DNA of 64,000 nt from Rippkaea orientalis PCC 8801. Its GTDB lineage: Bacteria; Cyanobacteriota; Cyanobacteriia; Cyanobacteriales; Microcystaceae. Under the pieces are notes generated by a model that saw nothing but the letters and a program-made list of their open reading frames with translations, had not been told where the DNA came from and searched no databases. Of the stretch, positions 28,462 through 37,690 are shown in pieces. Both the position numbers and the translations under genes were made by a program. Location: the NCBI RefSeq assembly GCF_000021805.1, contig NC_011726.1:2574097-2638096 (forward strand). Direction: 5' to 3'. How positions within the stretch are numbered: the first letter of the stretch is position 1; every line of letters starts with the position of its first letter.

Positions 28462-29826
28462 ATGTTTGGATTGAAGGATTTCTCTAGGAAAATAACGAAG
28501 TCAGAAGTCAGAAGTCAGAAGTCACAAGTTGTTAATATTACAGGGATTTCTGCCCCGCTTCAACCACTTTTCGCGTTTAAAAGCCAGGTTTTAGATCCTA
28601 TTATTTCAATAGACAAAAGGCAGCAGCCAAGAGGCAAGAAACGGATTGTTGAGAGACGATTTAAGTCTGTGATGTCCTCAATAATCTATACAGTGTCCAG
28701 TGGACTCACCTTTTGGAGCCTAACAGAAGCATTAGGAAGACACAGAGCATTAAGTCAGACTTCGAGCCCAGAGTCCCTGGAATCGGTACCATACCAGGTT
28801 CCTCGTCCTACCTTTAGAAATCAAGATATTCCGCCTCAAAGCTATTCTCCCCCCCTATTTGATCTCAATCAATCCGAACAGTTTAACCTCTATCGACTGG
28901 CGATCGGAGATAGTGTTAATGTGATTGTGCAGGATTTCCCTGAATTTAGTTTTGCCGGAGCAATTGATCCCGAAGGTCAAATTCGCGTTCCTTTTTTGGG
29001 AAAAATCTCCCTAGTGGGATTGACGTTAGATGAAGTTCAGACCAAAATTGCCTATGAATTATCCCAAAGTTACTTACAAGAAGAACCAGAAGTCATCGCC
29101 GTTTTAGGGACTCCAAGGCCAGTTCAACTGACAGTATTAGGAGAAGTGTTTCGTCCAGGTTACTATTTCTTTAATCCAGGAATCACCTTGAATAACCTTT
29201 TAGTATCAGTGGGAGGAAGTACTCCTAGAGCCGATTTACGCTCAATCATCGTGCGTCGTCGCTTGGTGGATGGAACCGAACTAGAAGAAAGGGTAGATCT
29301 CTACAGTCCGTTAGTAGAAGGTCAGCGTTTGCCAGAGTTTCGGCTCCAGGGAGGAGATACAGTGATTGTTTCCAAACTCGAAGCCGGACAACAAGATTAT
29401 GACCAGACCTTAATTGCTCGAACCAATTTAGCTCAGCCATCCATTACGGTCCGTGTCTTAATTCCTGATGACCGCTCAGGAGGGGTTGCCATCCGTAGCA
29501 TCACCTTACGCAATGGCAGCACATTTCTAGATGCGGCCGCGACTCTCCCGCCGAACATTCCATTACTGACCGAAGAAGAAGTGACACTACTACGATTTGA
29601 CCCCGAACAGGGTCGAGTTGTTACTCAAGGACTCAATCCCATTAAAACGGTTGAAAGTCTAGATGTGACTCAATACGTTACCCTACGGGATCAAGATGTA
29701 ATTGTCGTTAGTCGGACCTTACTTGGAAAAGTCTATGCTGCCTTCCGAATCTTAACGCGGCCAATTCGGGATTTGTTCAGTTTTACCAGTTTTTTCCTCA
29801 ATTTTACAGATACCTTTGATGATTAA
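28462..29826 (+). CDS. polysaccharide export protein, SLBB/Wza type
   Basis: The protein has a Poly_export domain (YRLAIGDSVNVIVQDFP ... GQIRVPFLGKISLVGLTLDEV) and at least one SLBB domain (VLGEVFRPGYYFFNPGITL), the hallmarks of outer-membrane polysaccharide export channels. The first ~70 codons are suspect: codons 13-24 are encoded by a dispersed GAAGTCAGAAGTC tract, and the region up to ATG 28672 (MSSIIYTVSSGLTFWSL) has no domain. The second start would leave a signal-like hydrophobic stretch at the N terminus. I give the longer frame because it has an AGAAG box before 28462. No lipobox Cys is visible, unlike E. coli Wza. Confidence 0.85.
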   Translation: MFGLKDFSRKITKSEVRSQKSQVVNITGISAPLQPLFAFKSQVLDPIISIDKRQQPRGKKRIVERRFKSVMSSIIYTVSSGLTFWSLTEALGRHRALSQTSSPESLESVPYQVPRPTFRNQDIPPQSYSPPLFDLNQSEQFNLYRLAIGDSVNVIVQDFPEFSFAGAIDPEGQIRVPFLGKISLVGLTLDEVQTKIAYELSQSYLQEEPEVIAVLGTPRPVQLTVLGEVFRPGYYFFNPGITLNNLLVSVGGSTPRADLRSIIVRRRLVDGTELEERVDLYSPLVEGQRLPEFRLQGGDTVIVSKLEAGQQDYDQTLIARTNLAQPSITVRVLIPDDRSGGVAIRSITLRNGSTFLDAAATLPPNIPLLTEEEVTLLRFDPEQGRVVTQGLNPIKTVESLDVTQYVTLRDQDVIVVSRTLLGKVYAAFRILTRPIRDLFSFTSFFLNFTDTFDD

Positions 29827-29922
29827 CCCCAGATTGTCCCGAGCACTGGTGATGATTATCTCAAATCCTAGTAAACGCGATCAGTTAAAATACATAGTAT
29901 TAAGAATATTATTGTTAAATCT

Positions 29923-32130
29923 ATGGCTCCCCCAATTGTTACCAGATTTTTGATCTCCTTTGAGCAAAATAAATGGCTTGGGTTCCTCACCTTTCTGACA
30001 GCTCTGGGAATCTCAGGGGTAGTTGCCGTACAGCCGCCGCCGCCGCCTCCTCCTCCAACGTATAAAGCGATTGGACAATTATCTTTTCGTAAGCCCCCAC
30101 CAGCCTTTACGACAACAGGAACTGAGCTACAAGCCCAAGGAAGGTCAATTAGTAAGGAGATGCTCTTGTCTGAACCTGTGCTGAGGGGAGCTATGGACAA
30201 ATTGCAACTCAACGTCGAAGAAATTCGGAAAATTCGCGATGAAAATCTCAAAATTGTTTTGCCTGGAGAAGAAAAAGAAGACAAGGAAGCTGAAACCTCT
30301 CCATCACAAGCGATTCTCCTTGAATACACAGATAAACAATCCCCCACCCGCTCCACCTTAATTTTAGAAACCTTGATGAAGGAAATGGTGGATTACAGTC
30401 GTTGGCTCAATACATCTGAATTACGCAGCCGTATTGAAGGACTGACTACCCGACTCGCTCAAGTACAAAAAGATTTAACGGCGGCGGAAAATCGATTTTA
30501 TCGTTATATCAGCAAAGAGGGTTCAGACTTATTAGCGATTCAAGATGGCAGTCTATTTAGTGGGATTACCAGTGCCCAACAACGTCAAAGAGAACTACAA
30601 TTAGCCCTTCAAGAAGTTGAAGGTCGCATTAGCAGTTTAACGAATCAATTAGGATTAACCCCTAAACAGGCCTATAGTTCAGTTGCCCTCAGTGCTGACC
30701 CGATTATTGCGAATCTACGCGCTAGAATTGTTGGGATAGAACTCCAACTCGAACGGGACCAACTCGATTTAAAGAAGGAACATCCCAAAATTGTTAAGTT
30801 ATTAAAAGAGAAAAAAGTTAGTGAAACCCTTTTAAAACAAAGGGCTCAAGAATTAATGGGTGCTCAAGAGTTAGCCCCTCTTCCCCTAGAGCAAATTCGT
30901 CAAGATAGTAGTCTAGATCCCCAAAGACAACAATTAGCGAATCAACTTTTGGCTCTACAAACCCAACGCGAAGGGTTAGTCAAGCAATTGCAATCAGTCA
31001 TTACAACTGAGAAAAAGCTACGAGAAGAATACGAAAAGTTCCCCAACAAGCAATTACAACAGGCTCAACTGGTACAAGCAGTAGAATTTCAACGAATTGT
31101 TTACCAGAATATTTTAACGGCATTGGTAGATGCCCAATCAGCCGAAGCGGAAACCGTTGGCAGTTTAACCATCGCCCTTCCACCAACCTATCAACCGAGT
31201 CCCCCCTATTCACCTGAACGGAGAAATCGCTTACTGACCGTTCTAGCAGGTGGCGGTATTGGTATTGTAGCCGGAGCGGGGGTTATTCTTTTACTAGCCT
31301 TAATTGATAATCGTTTACATACTGCCCAAGAACTGCGAGATTCCCTATCAGAACGAGAAGTTCCCCTCTTGGGACAGTTGCCCTTTATCTACACTTCTCT
31401 GTTACGCGAAGACGAAAGTCCCGTGTTATTGGATGCAGATGCCAGTGATCTCGGCTTTTATGAGCGATTTCGCAGTAATCTCCGCCGTTTAACCCCAGAT
31501 ACTTCTAATGTTATTCTGATCACTAGCATTAGCAATGAAGAAGGCAAAAGCGTCACGGCCTATAATTTGGCTATTGCTTCAGCCCATGCTGGAAAACGAA
31601 CCTTACTGGTAGAAGCCGATTTACGCGCTCCTTCTAAGGCGAAATGGTTGGAGGTAACTCCGGATTCTGAGGCCAGTGTGGAACCCTTACGTTACTATGG
31701 CGATCGCACGGGTTCAATTCAGTTGGTTCCTGGGGTCACAAATCTCTATATCTTACCCAGTCCTGGTTCCCAACGACAGGCAGCAGCGATTATTGAATCG
31801 AGTGAACTGCAATTAGTCCTCAAAGATGTTCGGGGACGCTTTGATCTTGTCATTATCGATAGTCCCTCTTTATCTCGTTGTAATGATGCTTTGTTGCTAG
31901 AACCTTTGACGGATGGACTGGTATTAGTGACGCGGCCTGGTTATACTCGGTCTAGTTTATTAAATGAAACGATCGATCAGTTCACAGAAGCAGAAGTCCC
32001 TGTGATCGGTGCGGTAATTAATGCCGTTGAAGATTTAGTTCCCCCTGAGCCTAGTCCATCCGTCTCAGAAGTAGAAACTGATGAGGAGAAAGAAGAAGAA
32101 AAAGAACCCCAAGAAGTTATGGTTAATTAA
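29923..32130 (+). CDS. Wzc-like polysaccharide co-polymerase with BY-kinase domain
   Basis: 735 residues. An N-terminal membrane segment (FLTALGISGVVAVQ) is followed by eight prolines, then a long coiled-coil chain-length region to about 430 and a second membrane segment (GGGIGIVAGAGVILLLALI). The cytoplasmic ATPase has Walker A EEGKSVTAYNLA, Walker A' LLVEADLRAPSK and Walker B LVIIDSPSL. This controls length and export of exopolysaccharide together with the SLBB channel. The tail after the kinase is acidic (EVETDEEKEEEKEPQ) and has no tyrosine cluster, the usual autophosphorylation site. It lies 96 bp after the export protein, and probably in the same operon. Confidence 0.9.
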   Translation: MAPPIVTRFLISFEQNKWLGFLTFLTALGISGVVAVQPPPPPPPPTYKAIGQLSFRKPPPAFTTTGTELQAQGRSISKEMLLSEPVLRGAMDKLQLNVEEIRKIRDENLKIVLPGEEKEDKEAETSPSQAILLEYTDKQSPTRSTLILETLMKEMVDYSRWLNTSELRSRIEGLTTRLAQVQKDLTAAENRFYRYISKEGSDLLAIQDGSLFSGITSAQQRQRELQLALQEVEGRISSLTNQLGLTPKQAYSSVALSADPIIANLRARIVGIELQLERDQLDLKKEHPKIVKLLKEKKVSETLLKQRAQELMGAQELAPLPLEQIRQDSSLDPQRQQLANQLLALQTQREGLVKQLQSVITTEKKLREEYEKFPNKQLQQAQLVQAVEFQRIVYQNILTALVDAQSAEAETVGSLTIALPPTYQPSPPYSPERRNRLLTVLAGGGIGIVAGAGVILLLALIDNRLHTAQELRDSLSEREVPLLGQLPFIYTSLLREDESPVLLDADASDLGFYERFRSNLRRLTPDTSNVILITSISNEEGKSVTAYNLAIASAHAGKRTLLVEADLRAPSKAKWLEVTPDSEASVEPLRYYGDRTGSIQLVPGVTNLYILPSPGSQRQAAAIIESSELQLVLKDVRGRFDLVIIDSPSLSRCNDALLLEPLTDGLVLVTRPGYTRSSLLNETIDQFTEAEVPVIGAVINAVEDLVPPEPSPSVSEVETDEEKEEEKEPQEVMVN

Positions 32131-32214
32131 CTCGTTATTTTAAGGAAGTCAGAAGTCACTTAGGTACACAATGGCTACCTTATTCGGATTAATTTTATAA
32201 TAAACAGGACCAAG

Positions 32215-32940
32215 ATGACTATTTCCCCAATTATTGACAAGGCTTCTAGAGAAGTCCTAAATGAGATAATCTATCCCCAAGGCGAATTTTGGAGTGATGA
32301 ACCCCCATTGGAAAGCGATTTACATCTGAGACAAATTTTATTGTTAATTCAATGTTTAGAATGGTTTTGGCAAGATAAAAAAGATTATTTTGCCACGGGG
32401 AATTTAACCATTTATTACAGTCCCAACCAAAAGAAATCTGAATATTTTCGTGGACCTGATTTTTTTGTCGTCTTGGACACGGAGAAACATTCGCGTAAAA
32501 GTTGGGTGGTTTGGCAAGAAGGAGGTAAGTATCCTAATGTTATTGTAGAAATTCTGTCTGATAGTACTGCTAAAGTGGATAAGGAAGAAAAGAAAAAAAT
32601 TTATCAAGATATCTTTCGGACTCCTAATTATTTTTGGTTTGATCCCGATAGTTTAGAATTTCAAGGGTTTGCTTTAAATAATGGTGAATATGAACCGATT
32701 GAACCCACTGAACAAGGTTGGTTATGGAGTCAACAATTAGGATTATATTTAGGGATTAAAGACGATAAATTGCGTTATTTTACCCCTGATGGTGAATTAG
32801 TTTTAACTCCTGAAGAGGCAGCTAAACAAGCTCAACAATCATTAAAACAAGCTGAACAATTATTACAAGAAGAACGGGAAAAAGCAAGGCAATTAGAAGA
32901 AAGATTGAAAAGTTTAGGATTTGATCTGACTGAAAATTAA
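32215..32940 (+). CDS. Uma2 family (DUF820) putative restriction-like nuclease
   Basis: 241 residues. The PD-(D/E)xK-like core is visible as GPDFFVVLD, then WVVWQEGGKYPNVIVEILSDST. The C-terminal ~60 residues are a Gln/Glu/Lys-rich coiled coil (AAKQAQQSLKQAEQLLQEEREKARQLEERLKSLG), a common addition in this family. Uma2 proteins are massively expanded in cyanobacteria, and their function is not settled. It is close to the EPS genes but this is probably not meaningful. A second Uma2 without the coiled coil is at 54663. Confidence 0.85.
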   Translation: MTISPIIDKASREVLNEIIYPQGEFWSDEPPLESDLHLRQILLLIQCLEWFWQDKKDYFATGNLTIYYSPNQKKSEYFRGPDFFVVLDTEKHSRKSWVVWQEGGKYPNVIVEILSDSTAKVDKEEKKKIYQDIFRTPNYFWFDPDSLEFQGFALNNGEYEPIEPTEQGWLWSQQLGLYLGIKDDKLRYFTPDGELVLTPEEAAKQAQQSLKQAEQLLQEEREKARQLEERLKSLGFDLTEN

Positions 32941-32952
32941 TTTTAGCATTTT

Positions 32953-32973
32953 GGTGGGCATTGCCCACCCTAC
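32953..32973. repeat. interspersed palindrome, family B copy 2
   Basis: The exact 21 bp of 21406-21426 in inverted orientation, between the converging Uma2 and phosphatase genes, where it could act as a bidirectional mRNA end structure. Confidence 0.9.
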
Positions 32974-32993
32974 AATTAATTTTACTTACGCAA

Positions 32994-34340
32994 TTATAAT
33001 GCTCCGGCAGCCGTTTTGTCTAAAATTCCTGACCCTAAATGGCTGGTTAAATTAATCGCTTGCAAGACAGGTAATCCCTCTATTCCTTGGGGATAATCAA
33101 TCACGCTAACTCCTCCATTTCCCTGTTTGATGTTCCAAAAATTAGCGGGTTTTAACCCTAATAAGTAACATAAAATGACTTTATTAATGGCATCATGAGC
33201 TACGACAATTCCCGTTTGAGAAGGATGAGAGTTACTGTAATTTTCTACCAGTTTATTCCAACAAGTGATCGCTCGATCCCATACTTGTTGTAAATTCTCT
33301 CCTTCTGGCATTTGTACGGTTTCTGGAGATTCTTTCCACTGAGTTAATAACCCTGGAAATTCTGCTTCAATTTCTGATTCTAATTTTCCTTCCCACAGTC
33401 CATGACAAATTTCTTGTAATTGAGCCTGTAAATCTAATTCAATATTATCATGATATTGCAGAATAATCTCGGCCGTTTCTTTAGGTCGCAAAAGAGGACT
33501 ACTGATGCCAAAATTGATGGAAATTTCCTTGAGAAATTCTGCTGCTTTTTGTGCTTGTTTTTTGCCATTTTCATTGAGGGGAATATCTCGGATACCTTGA
33601 AATCGTGATTCCCTATTCCATTGAGTTTCTCCATGACGAACTAATAACAAACGCAAACAATTATTATTAGAACGAGGGGGTGGGAGGGGAATGCCTAAAT
33701 GGGAGGTTTGATTGAGGGATTCAAGTTGTACGGGTTCTCCCCAAGTACCTGTAAAATTTAAGACATTAATACAGCAATTTGACTGTTGAATGGAATGGTA
33801 GCGATCAGGAGAAATGCCAATGGCACTCATGATTAAACAGCGATTAATACCATTATGGGCAACAATTAAAATAGTTTTTCCTTCATATTTAGGAAGTATC
33901 TCTTGCCAAAAATTTTGCGCCTGTTGATACAAAGAAAGCACAGGAAAATGGTCAATTTCTCCTTGAGAAGTCGAGAGAATCATTTTAAATTCATGGGGTT
34001 TTTCTTTCCAACAACGGTACTCAGTTGGGGATGTTTCGGCTACTTCTTGTTTACCTCGCTTTTCCCACAAAGGAAGATCAATTTCCATCAGTTGATCGGT
34101 AGGGTATAAACTGGGGGGTGAAGTGAAACACCCTTGTATGATCTCCGCAGTGGTTTTTGCCCGTTGTAACGGACTACAATAGATAGCATCAATGGGAACT
34201 AGACTTAGGCTATTTCCTACTGTGACAGCATCTTGACGGCCTTTTTCTGTCAAAATTGATTCGTTGTTACGACCTTGTATGATTTTTTGAGCGTTGTAGT
34301 TGCTTTGTCCATGACGCACTATAATGACGCGAGTAGCCAC
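32994..34340 (-). CDS. tandem histidine phosphatase (phosphoglycerate mutase superfamily)
   Basis: 448 residues made of two full histidine-phosphatase domains. Domain 1 has the phosphoacceptor motif IVRHGQSNYN (residues 7-16) and the second His in IVAHNGINR. Domain 2 has LVRHGETQWN (near 231) and VVAHDAINK. Both keep the Arg-His-Gly triad and the second histidine, so both could be active. Two-domain members are conserved in cyanobacteria; phosphoserine or sugar-phosphate phosphatase activity is likely, but the substrate is not readable. It is convergent with Uma2 and divergent from the glycosyltransferase at 34423. Confidence 0.87.
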   Translation of the reverse strand: MATRVIIVRHGQSNYNAQKIIQGRNNESILTEKGRQDAVTVGNSLSLVPIDAIYCSPLQRAKTTAEIIQGCFTSPPSLYPTDQLMEIDLPLWEKRGKQEVAETSPTEYRCWKEKPHEFKMILSTSQGEIDHFPVLSLYQQAQNFWQEILPKYEGKTILIVAHNGINRCLIMSAIGISPDRYHSIQQSNCCINVLNFTGTWGEPVQLESLNQTSHLGIPLPPPRSNNNCLRLLLVRHGETQWNRESRFQGIRDIPLNENGKKQAQKAAEFLKEISINFGISSPLLRPKETAEIILQYHDNIELDLQAQLQEICHGLWEGKLESEIEAEFPGLLTQWKESPETVQMPEGENLQQVWDRAITCWNKLVENYSNSHPSQTGIVVAHDAINKVILCYLLGLKPANFWNIKQGNGGVSVIDYPQGIEGLPVLQAINLTSHLGSGILDKTAAGAL

Positions 34341-34422
34341 TCTTTTTATCCTCTCTATGGATTACCAATCTCTAGATTATCAGGTTACTGGAACTGATTA
34401 GACAGTGATTTTGTATTCTACT

Positions 34423-36006
34423 ATGACAATTCTTAAAAAGCCTATCTCTCAATGGACTATCAATTTTATTAAATCTCCTGATATTTATCAGGGATTATTA
34501 ATTACAAGCTTTGCTTTTATTACCCTTATTGGTATTCTCAATCATGCCATGTGGCGGGATGAGTTGAATGGTTGGTTAATTGCTAGAGATAGTTCTTCCT
34601 TAAGTCATTTTTTGAATAATATTAAATACGAAGGGCATCCAATTTTATGGTATCTTTTTTTGGGGATATTGAATCAATTAACACCAAATCCTTTGGCGAT
34701 GCAACTTTTTCATTGGTTAATCGCTACGGGATGTATCGCTTTCTTTGTCATTTTTTCGCCTTTTACCAAATTTCAAAAAACTTTATTTACCTTTGGCTAT
34801 TTACCGATTTATGAATATTCGTTAATTAGTCGTAATTATTCTATTGGGTTATTCTCTCTTTTCCTCTTTTGTTGTTGTTTCAGAACTCGTCATACTAGCT
34901 ATATTCCCCTCGCTTTAATTTTAGCAATAATGGCTAATACTAATGCCTATTGTTTGCTTATTTCCTTAGCATTGGGGTTGACTTTAATCGTTGAATATTT
35001 AATGCAAAAACTCTTAAATTATAACTCTAGCTCTAATAGAATAAATATTCTAATTGCTTTAGGGATTTTTAGTGTAGGTATAGTGGTTTCTGTTTGGATG
35101 TTACTCCCTCCCCAAGATAGTACCCTACAAGGAGGCGCAAGTCAATGGTTTTTGCAGTTTGATTGGACTCGACTCAATCAAACATTAACAAGAATATGGA
35201 GAAGTTATATTTTGATTTTAATTCCTAGTGATAAAAAGCCAACTGATCTTTTTATTTTTGCTATTTTATCTTTAGGGTTATTGGGGTTTACTTCAACTAT
35301 TTTTATCAAGAAACCTGTTGCTTTATTTTTTTATTTGTTTAGTAGTTTAGAACTATTGCTTTTTACCTATCTCAAGTTTTTAGGTTCCGCTAGACATTAT
35401 GGACATTTATATATTATTTTGATTGTTGCTTGGTGGATAGGGAGTTACTATCAAAACTCAAACTTACTCATAGATTTTTTGGCTAAATTACCCCAAAGAT
35501 TTAAGGTTTTATGGTTAAATTGGCTAACTTTTGTTAATCGCTATAAAAACACTTTTTTAATGATTATATTATCTTTTCAACTCATTGCTGGTATAGTAGC
35601 TTTTAGCCGAGATTTGTTAACCCCTTATTCTGCGAGTCGTGACACTGCTAATTTTATTAAACAAAATCGCTTAGAGTCCATGATGATAGTCGGTAGCGAA
35701 GATTTTACTATTTCACCCATTAGTGGTTATCTTAATCGTCAAATTTACTATCCAGAAAGTCAAAAATTAGGAAGTTATGTTTTATTCAATGAACAAAGGA
35801 AAGTTATTACTGATCAAGAAATTATACAACAAGTAACTCAATTAATGAATCAAAAAGAACAAGATATTCTCTTGATTTTGAACCGTCAATTAGATATAAC
35901 ACATCCTACCCTTAACCTATTGTTTTTAGCTAAATTTGATCAAGCTTTTATTTATAACGAAAAATACTATCTTTATCTCATTCGTAACTATTCAATTGAG
36001 TCATAA
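34423..36006 (+). CDS. GT-C fold membrane protein, putative glycosyltransferase
   Basis: About 527 residues from the ATG at 34423 (the frame is open six codons earlier). Some ten to eleven hydrophobic helices are followed by a short soluble C-terminal domain. The first extracytoplasmic loop carries WRDELNGWLIAR and then EGHPILWYLFL, an acidic-pair pattern like the D/E motif of GT39/PMT-type enzymes, which use a lipid-linked sugar donor. The assignment is by architecture; I recognise no specific family. It starts the run 34423-39274 with spacings of 47 and 44 bp to the next genes, so the three are probably one transcript. Confidence 0.7.
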   Translation: MTILKKPISQWTINFIKSPDIYQGLLITSFAFITLIGILNHAMWRDELNGWLIARDSSSLSHFLNNIKYEGHPILWYLFLGILNQLTPNPLAMQLFHWLIATGCIAFFVIFSPFTKFQKTLFTFGYLPIYEYSLISRNYSIGLFSLFLFCCCFRTRHTSYIPLALILAIMANTNAYCLLISLALGLTLIVEYLMQKLLNYNSSSNRINILIALGIFSVGIVVSVWMLLPPQDSTLQGGASQWFLQFDWTRLNQTLTRIWRSYILILIPSDKKPTDLFIFAILSLGLLGFTSTIFIKKPVALFFYLFSSLELLLFTYLKFLGSARHYGHLYIILIVAWWIGSYYQNSNLLIDFLAKLPQRFKVLWLNWLTFVNRYKNTFLMIILSFQLIAGIVAFSRDLLTPYSASRDTANFIKQNRLESMMIVGSEDFTISPISGYLNRQIYYPESQKLGSYVLFNEQRKVITDQEIIQQVTQLMNQKEQDILLILNRQLDITHPTLNLLFLAKFDQAFIYNEKYYLYLIRNYSIES

Positions 36007-36053
36007 TTATTGGTTTTATTGATTTTAAACTATCTTTTATTAATTTAACTAAA

Positions 36054-37646
36054 ATGCACAAGCTCAAAAAGTTCTATAATCAGCAAAACTTTGACATAAA
36101 ATGGTTTTTGATTTTCCTGATAGCAGCTTTATTATTATGGTTAATTGGACTAGGAAATTTATCCTTAAGAGATTGGGATGAAGGGTATTATGGAACTGTT
36201 GCAAAAGATATGTTTCGTACTAATAATTGGTTATATTTAACCTATTATAATCAGCCTTTTTTGCTGAAACCACCCTTGATGATCTGGTTAATCACTATTA
36301 GTTATAAACTGGGAGGAATTAGTGAATTTACAACGCGGTTTCCTTGTGCTTTCTTAACAGCGTTAGGGGTTCCTTTATTATATTTAGTAGCAAGAAATAT
36401 TTTTACTTGTCATCTTCCTGCCGTATTAACGGGATTGGTTTATTTAACCTTATTACCTGTAGTTCGTCATGGAAGATTAGCCATGTTAGATGGTTCAATT
36501 AATACCTTTTTTATCTTTTCTATTCTATGTTTATTATACTCTTGTCGTCAATCCTATTGGGCAATTGGGGTAGGAATAGGATTAGGATTAATTGCTTTAA
36601 CTAAGGGGATTTTAGTGATTGCTTTGGGAGGAATTATTGGTGTTTTTATTCTTTTAAATAACCCTAAGAAATTCCTGAAAAATCCTTATCTATGGGGTGG
36701 GATGATTGTGGGATTTACTCCTGTTTTTGCTTGGTATATTATCCAGATATTACACTATGGACAAAAATTTATAGAGGTGCATTTTAAAGAGCAGAATTTT
36801 GATCGCTTATCTACCGCAGTTGAAGGAAATAAAGGGTCATTATGGTATTATTTTATTGAATTACTCAAGTATAGTCTTCCTTGGTTACTATTTTTACCAG
36901 GAGGAATCAAATTAGCTTGGCAAAAAAACCAACAAACTTGGGCTAAATTAACTCTAGTTGGGTTAATTTTGTTTATGGGAATTATTACCTTTATGGGAAC
37001 TAAATTACCTTGGTATATTTTACCCATTTATCCTTTTTTTGCTCTAGCGGTTGGTGCTTATCTAGCTGAACTATGGCAAAATAATAATCAGTCCTATCCT
37101 AAAATCCTAAGCATTAGCTTATTTGTTTGTAGTTTAGTTACTTTAGTGGGAGGAGTTTTTATAATATTTACAGATGATAATTTTGAAGTTATGATCTTTG
37201 CTATAATGATAGGAACAACTTTATTGTTATCTGCTTGGAATAGTTTACACAACAACGTAAAATTTATTCCTATTTTAGTTGTAGGATTATACCTAAGTTT
37301 AGGAGTATTTATGCTATCAAACTCTTGGATATGGGAATTAAATGAATCCTTTGCTGTCAAACCTGTAGCGACCTTAATTAGAGAAAATACTCCTCCTGGT
37401 ACAGTCGTTTATACCTCTTTTGATTATAGCCGTACTAGCCTAGATTTTTACAGCGATCGCCAAGTTTTAGCCGAAAGTCAAGAAACCCTAAAAAACTTAG
37501 CCTATCGTCCATCTTATCTACTTTTAGATACTAAAACTTGGGATAATTTCAAACAATCTGAGAGTCCTCTATCTCAAGCAAAAATATTAGGTCATGCAGA
37601 GGAATTTATATTGATCAAAACTTTAGGAAATTTATCTTCTAAATAA
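36054..37646 (+). CDS. ArnT/PMT-like glycosyltransferase family 39 protein
   Basis: 530 residues with about twelve membrane helices. The diagnostic acidic loop after the first helix is DWDEGYYGTVAKDM, followed by KPPLMIWLITISYKLGG, as in ArnT and PMT glycosyltransferases that move a sugar from a polyprenyl-phosphate donor to lipid or protein outside the cytoplasmic membrane. The C-terminal soluble domain (about 440-530) is the periplasmic part. The acceptor is unknown. It is the middle gene of the 34423-39274 group, beside another GT-C protein. Confidence 0.88.
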   Translation: MHKLKKFYNQQNFDIKWFLIFLIAALLLWLIGLGNLSLRDWDEGYYGTVAKDMFRTNNWLYLTYYNQPFLLKPPLMIWLITISYKLGGISEFTTRFPCAFLTALGVPLLYLVARNIFTCHLPAVLTGLVYLTLLPVVRHGRLAMLDGSINTFFIFSILCLLYSCRQSYWAIGVGIGLGLIALTKGILVIALGGIIGVFILLNNPKKFLKNPYLWGGMIVGFTPVFAWYIIQILHYGQKFIEVHFKEQNFDRLSTAVEGNKGSLWYYFIELLKYSLPWLLFLPGGIKLAWQKNQQTWAKLTLVGLILFMGIITFMGTKLPWYILPIYPFFALAVGAYLAELWQNNNQSYPKILSISLFVCSLVTLVGGVFIIFTDDNFEVMIFAIMIGTTLLLSAWNSLHNNVKFIPILVVGLYLSLGVFMLSNSWIWELNESFAVKPVATLIRENTPPGTVVYTSFDYSRTSLDFYSDRQVLAESQETLKNLAYRPSYLLLDTKTWDNFKQSESPLSQAKILGHAEEFILIKTLGNLSSK

Positions 37647-37690
37647 GCTATAATATTAGCTACTAAAATTAACCGAACTAGGAACTCTTT

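Noticed and set aside
29868-30356. 162-codon minus-strand frame over the Wzc gene start
   Set aside because: Antisense shadow of the clear Wzc coding frame with a glycine run from the polyproline codons.
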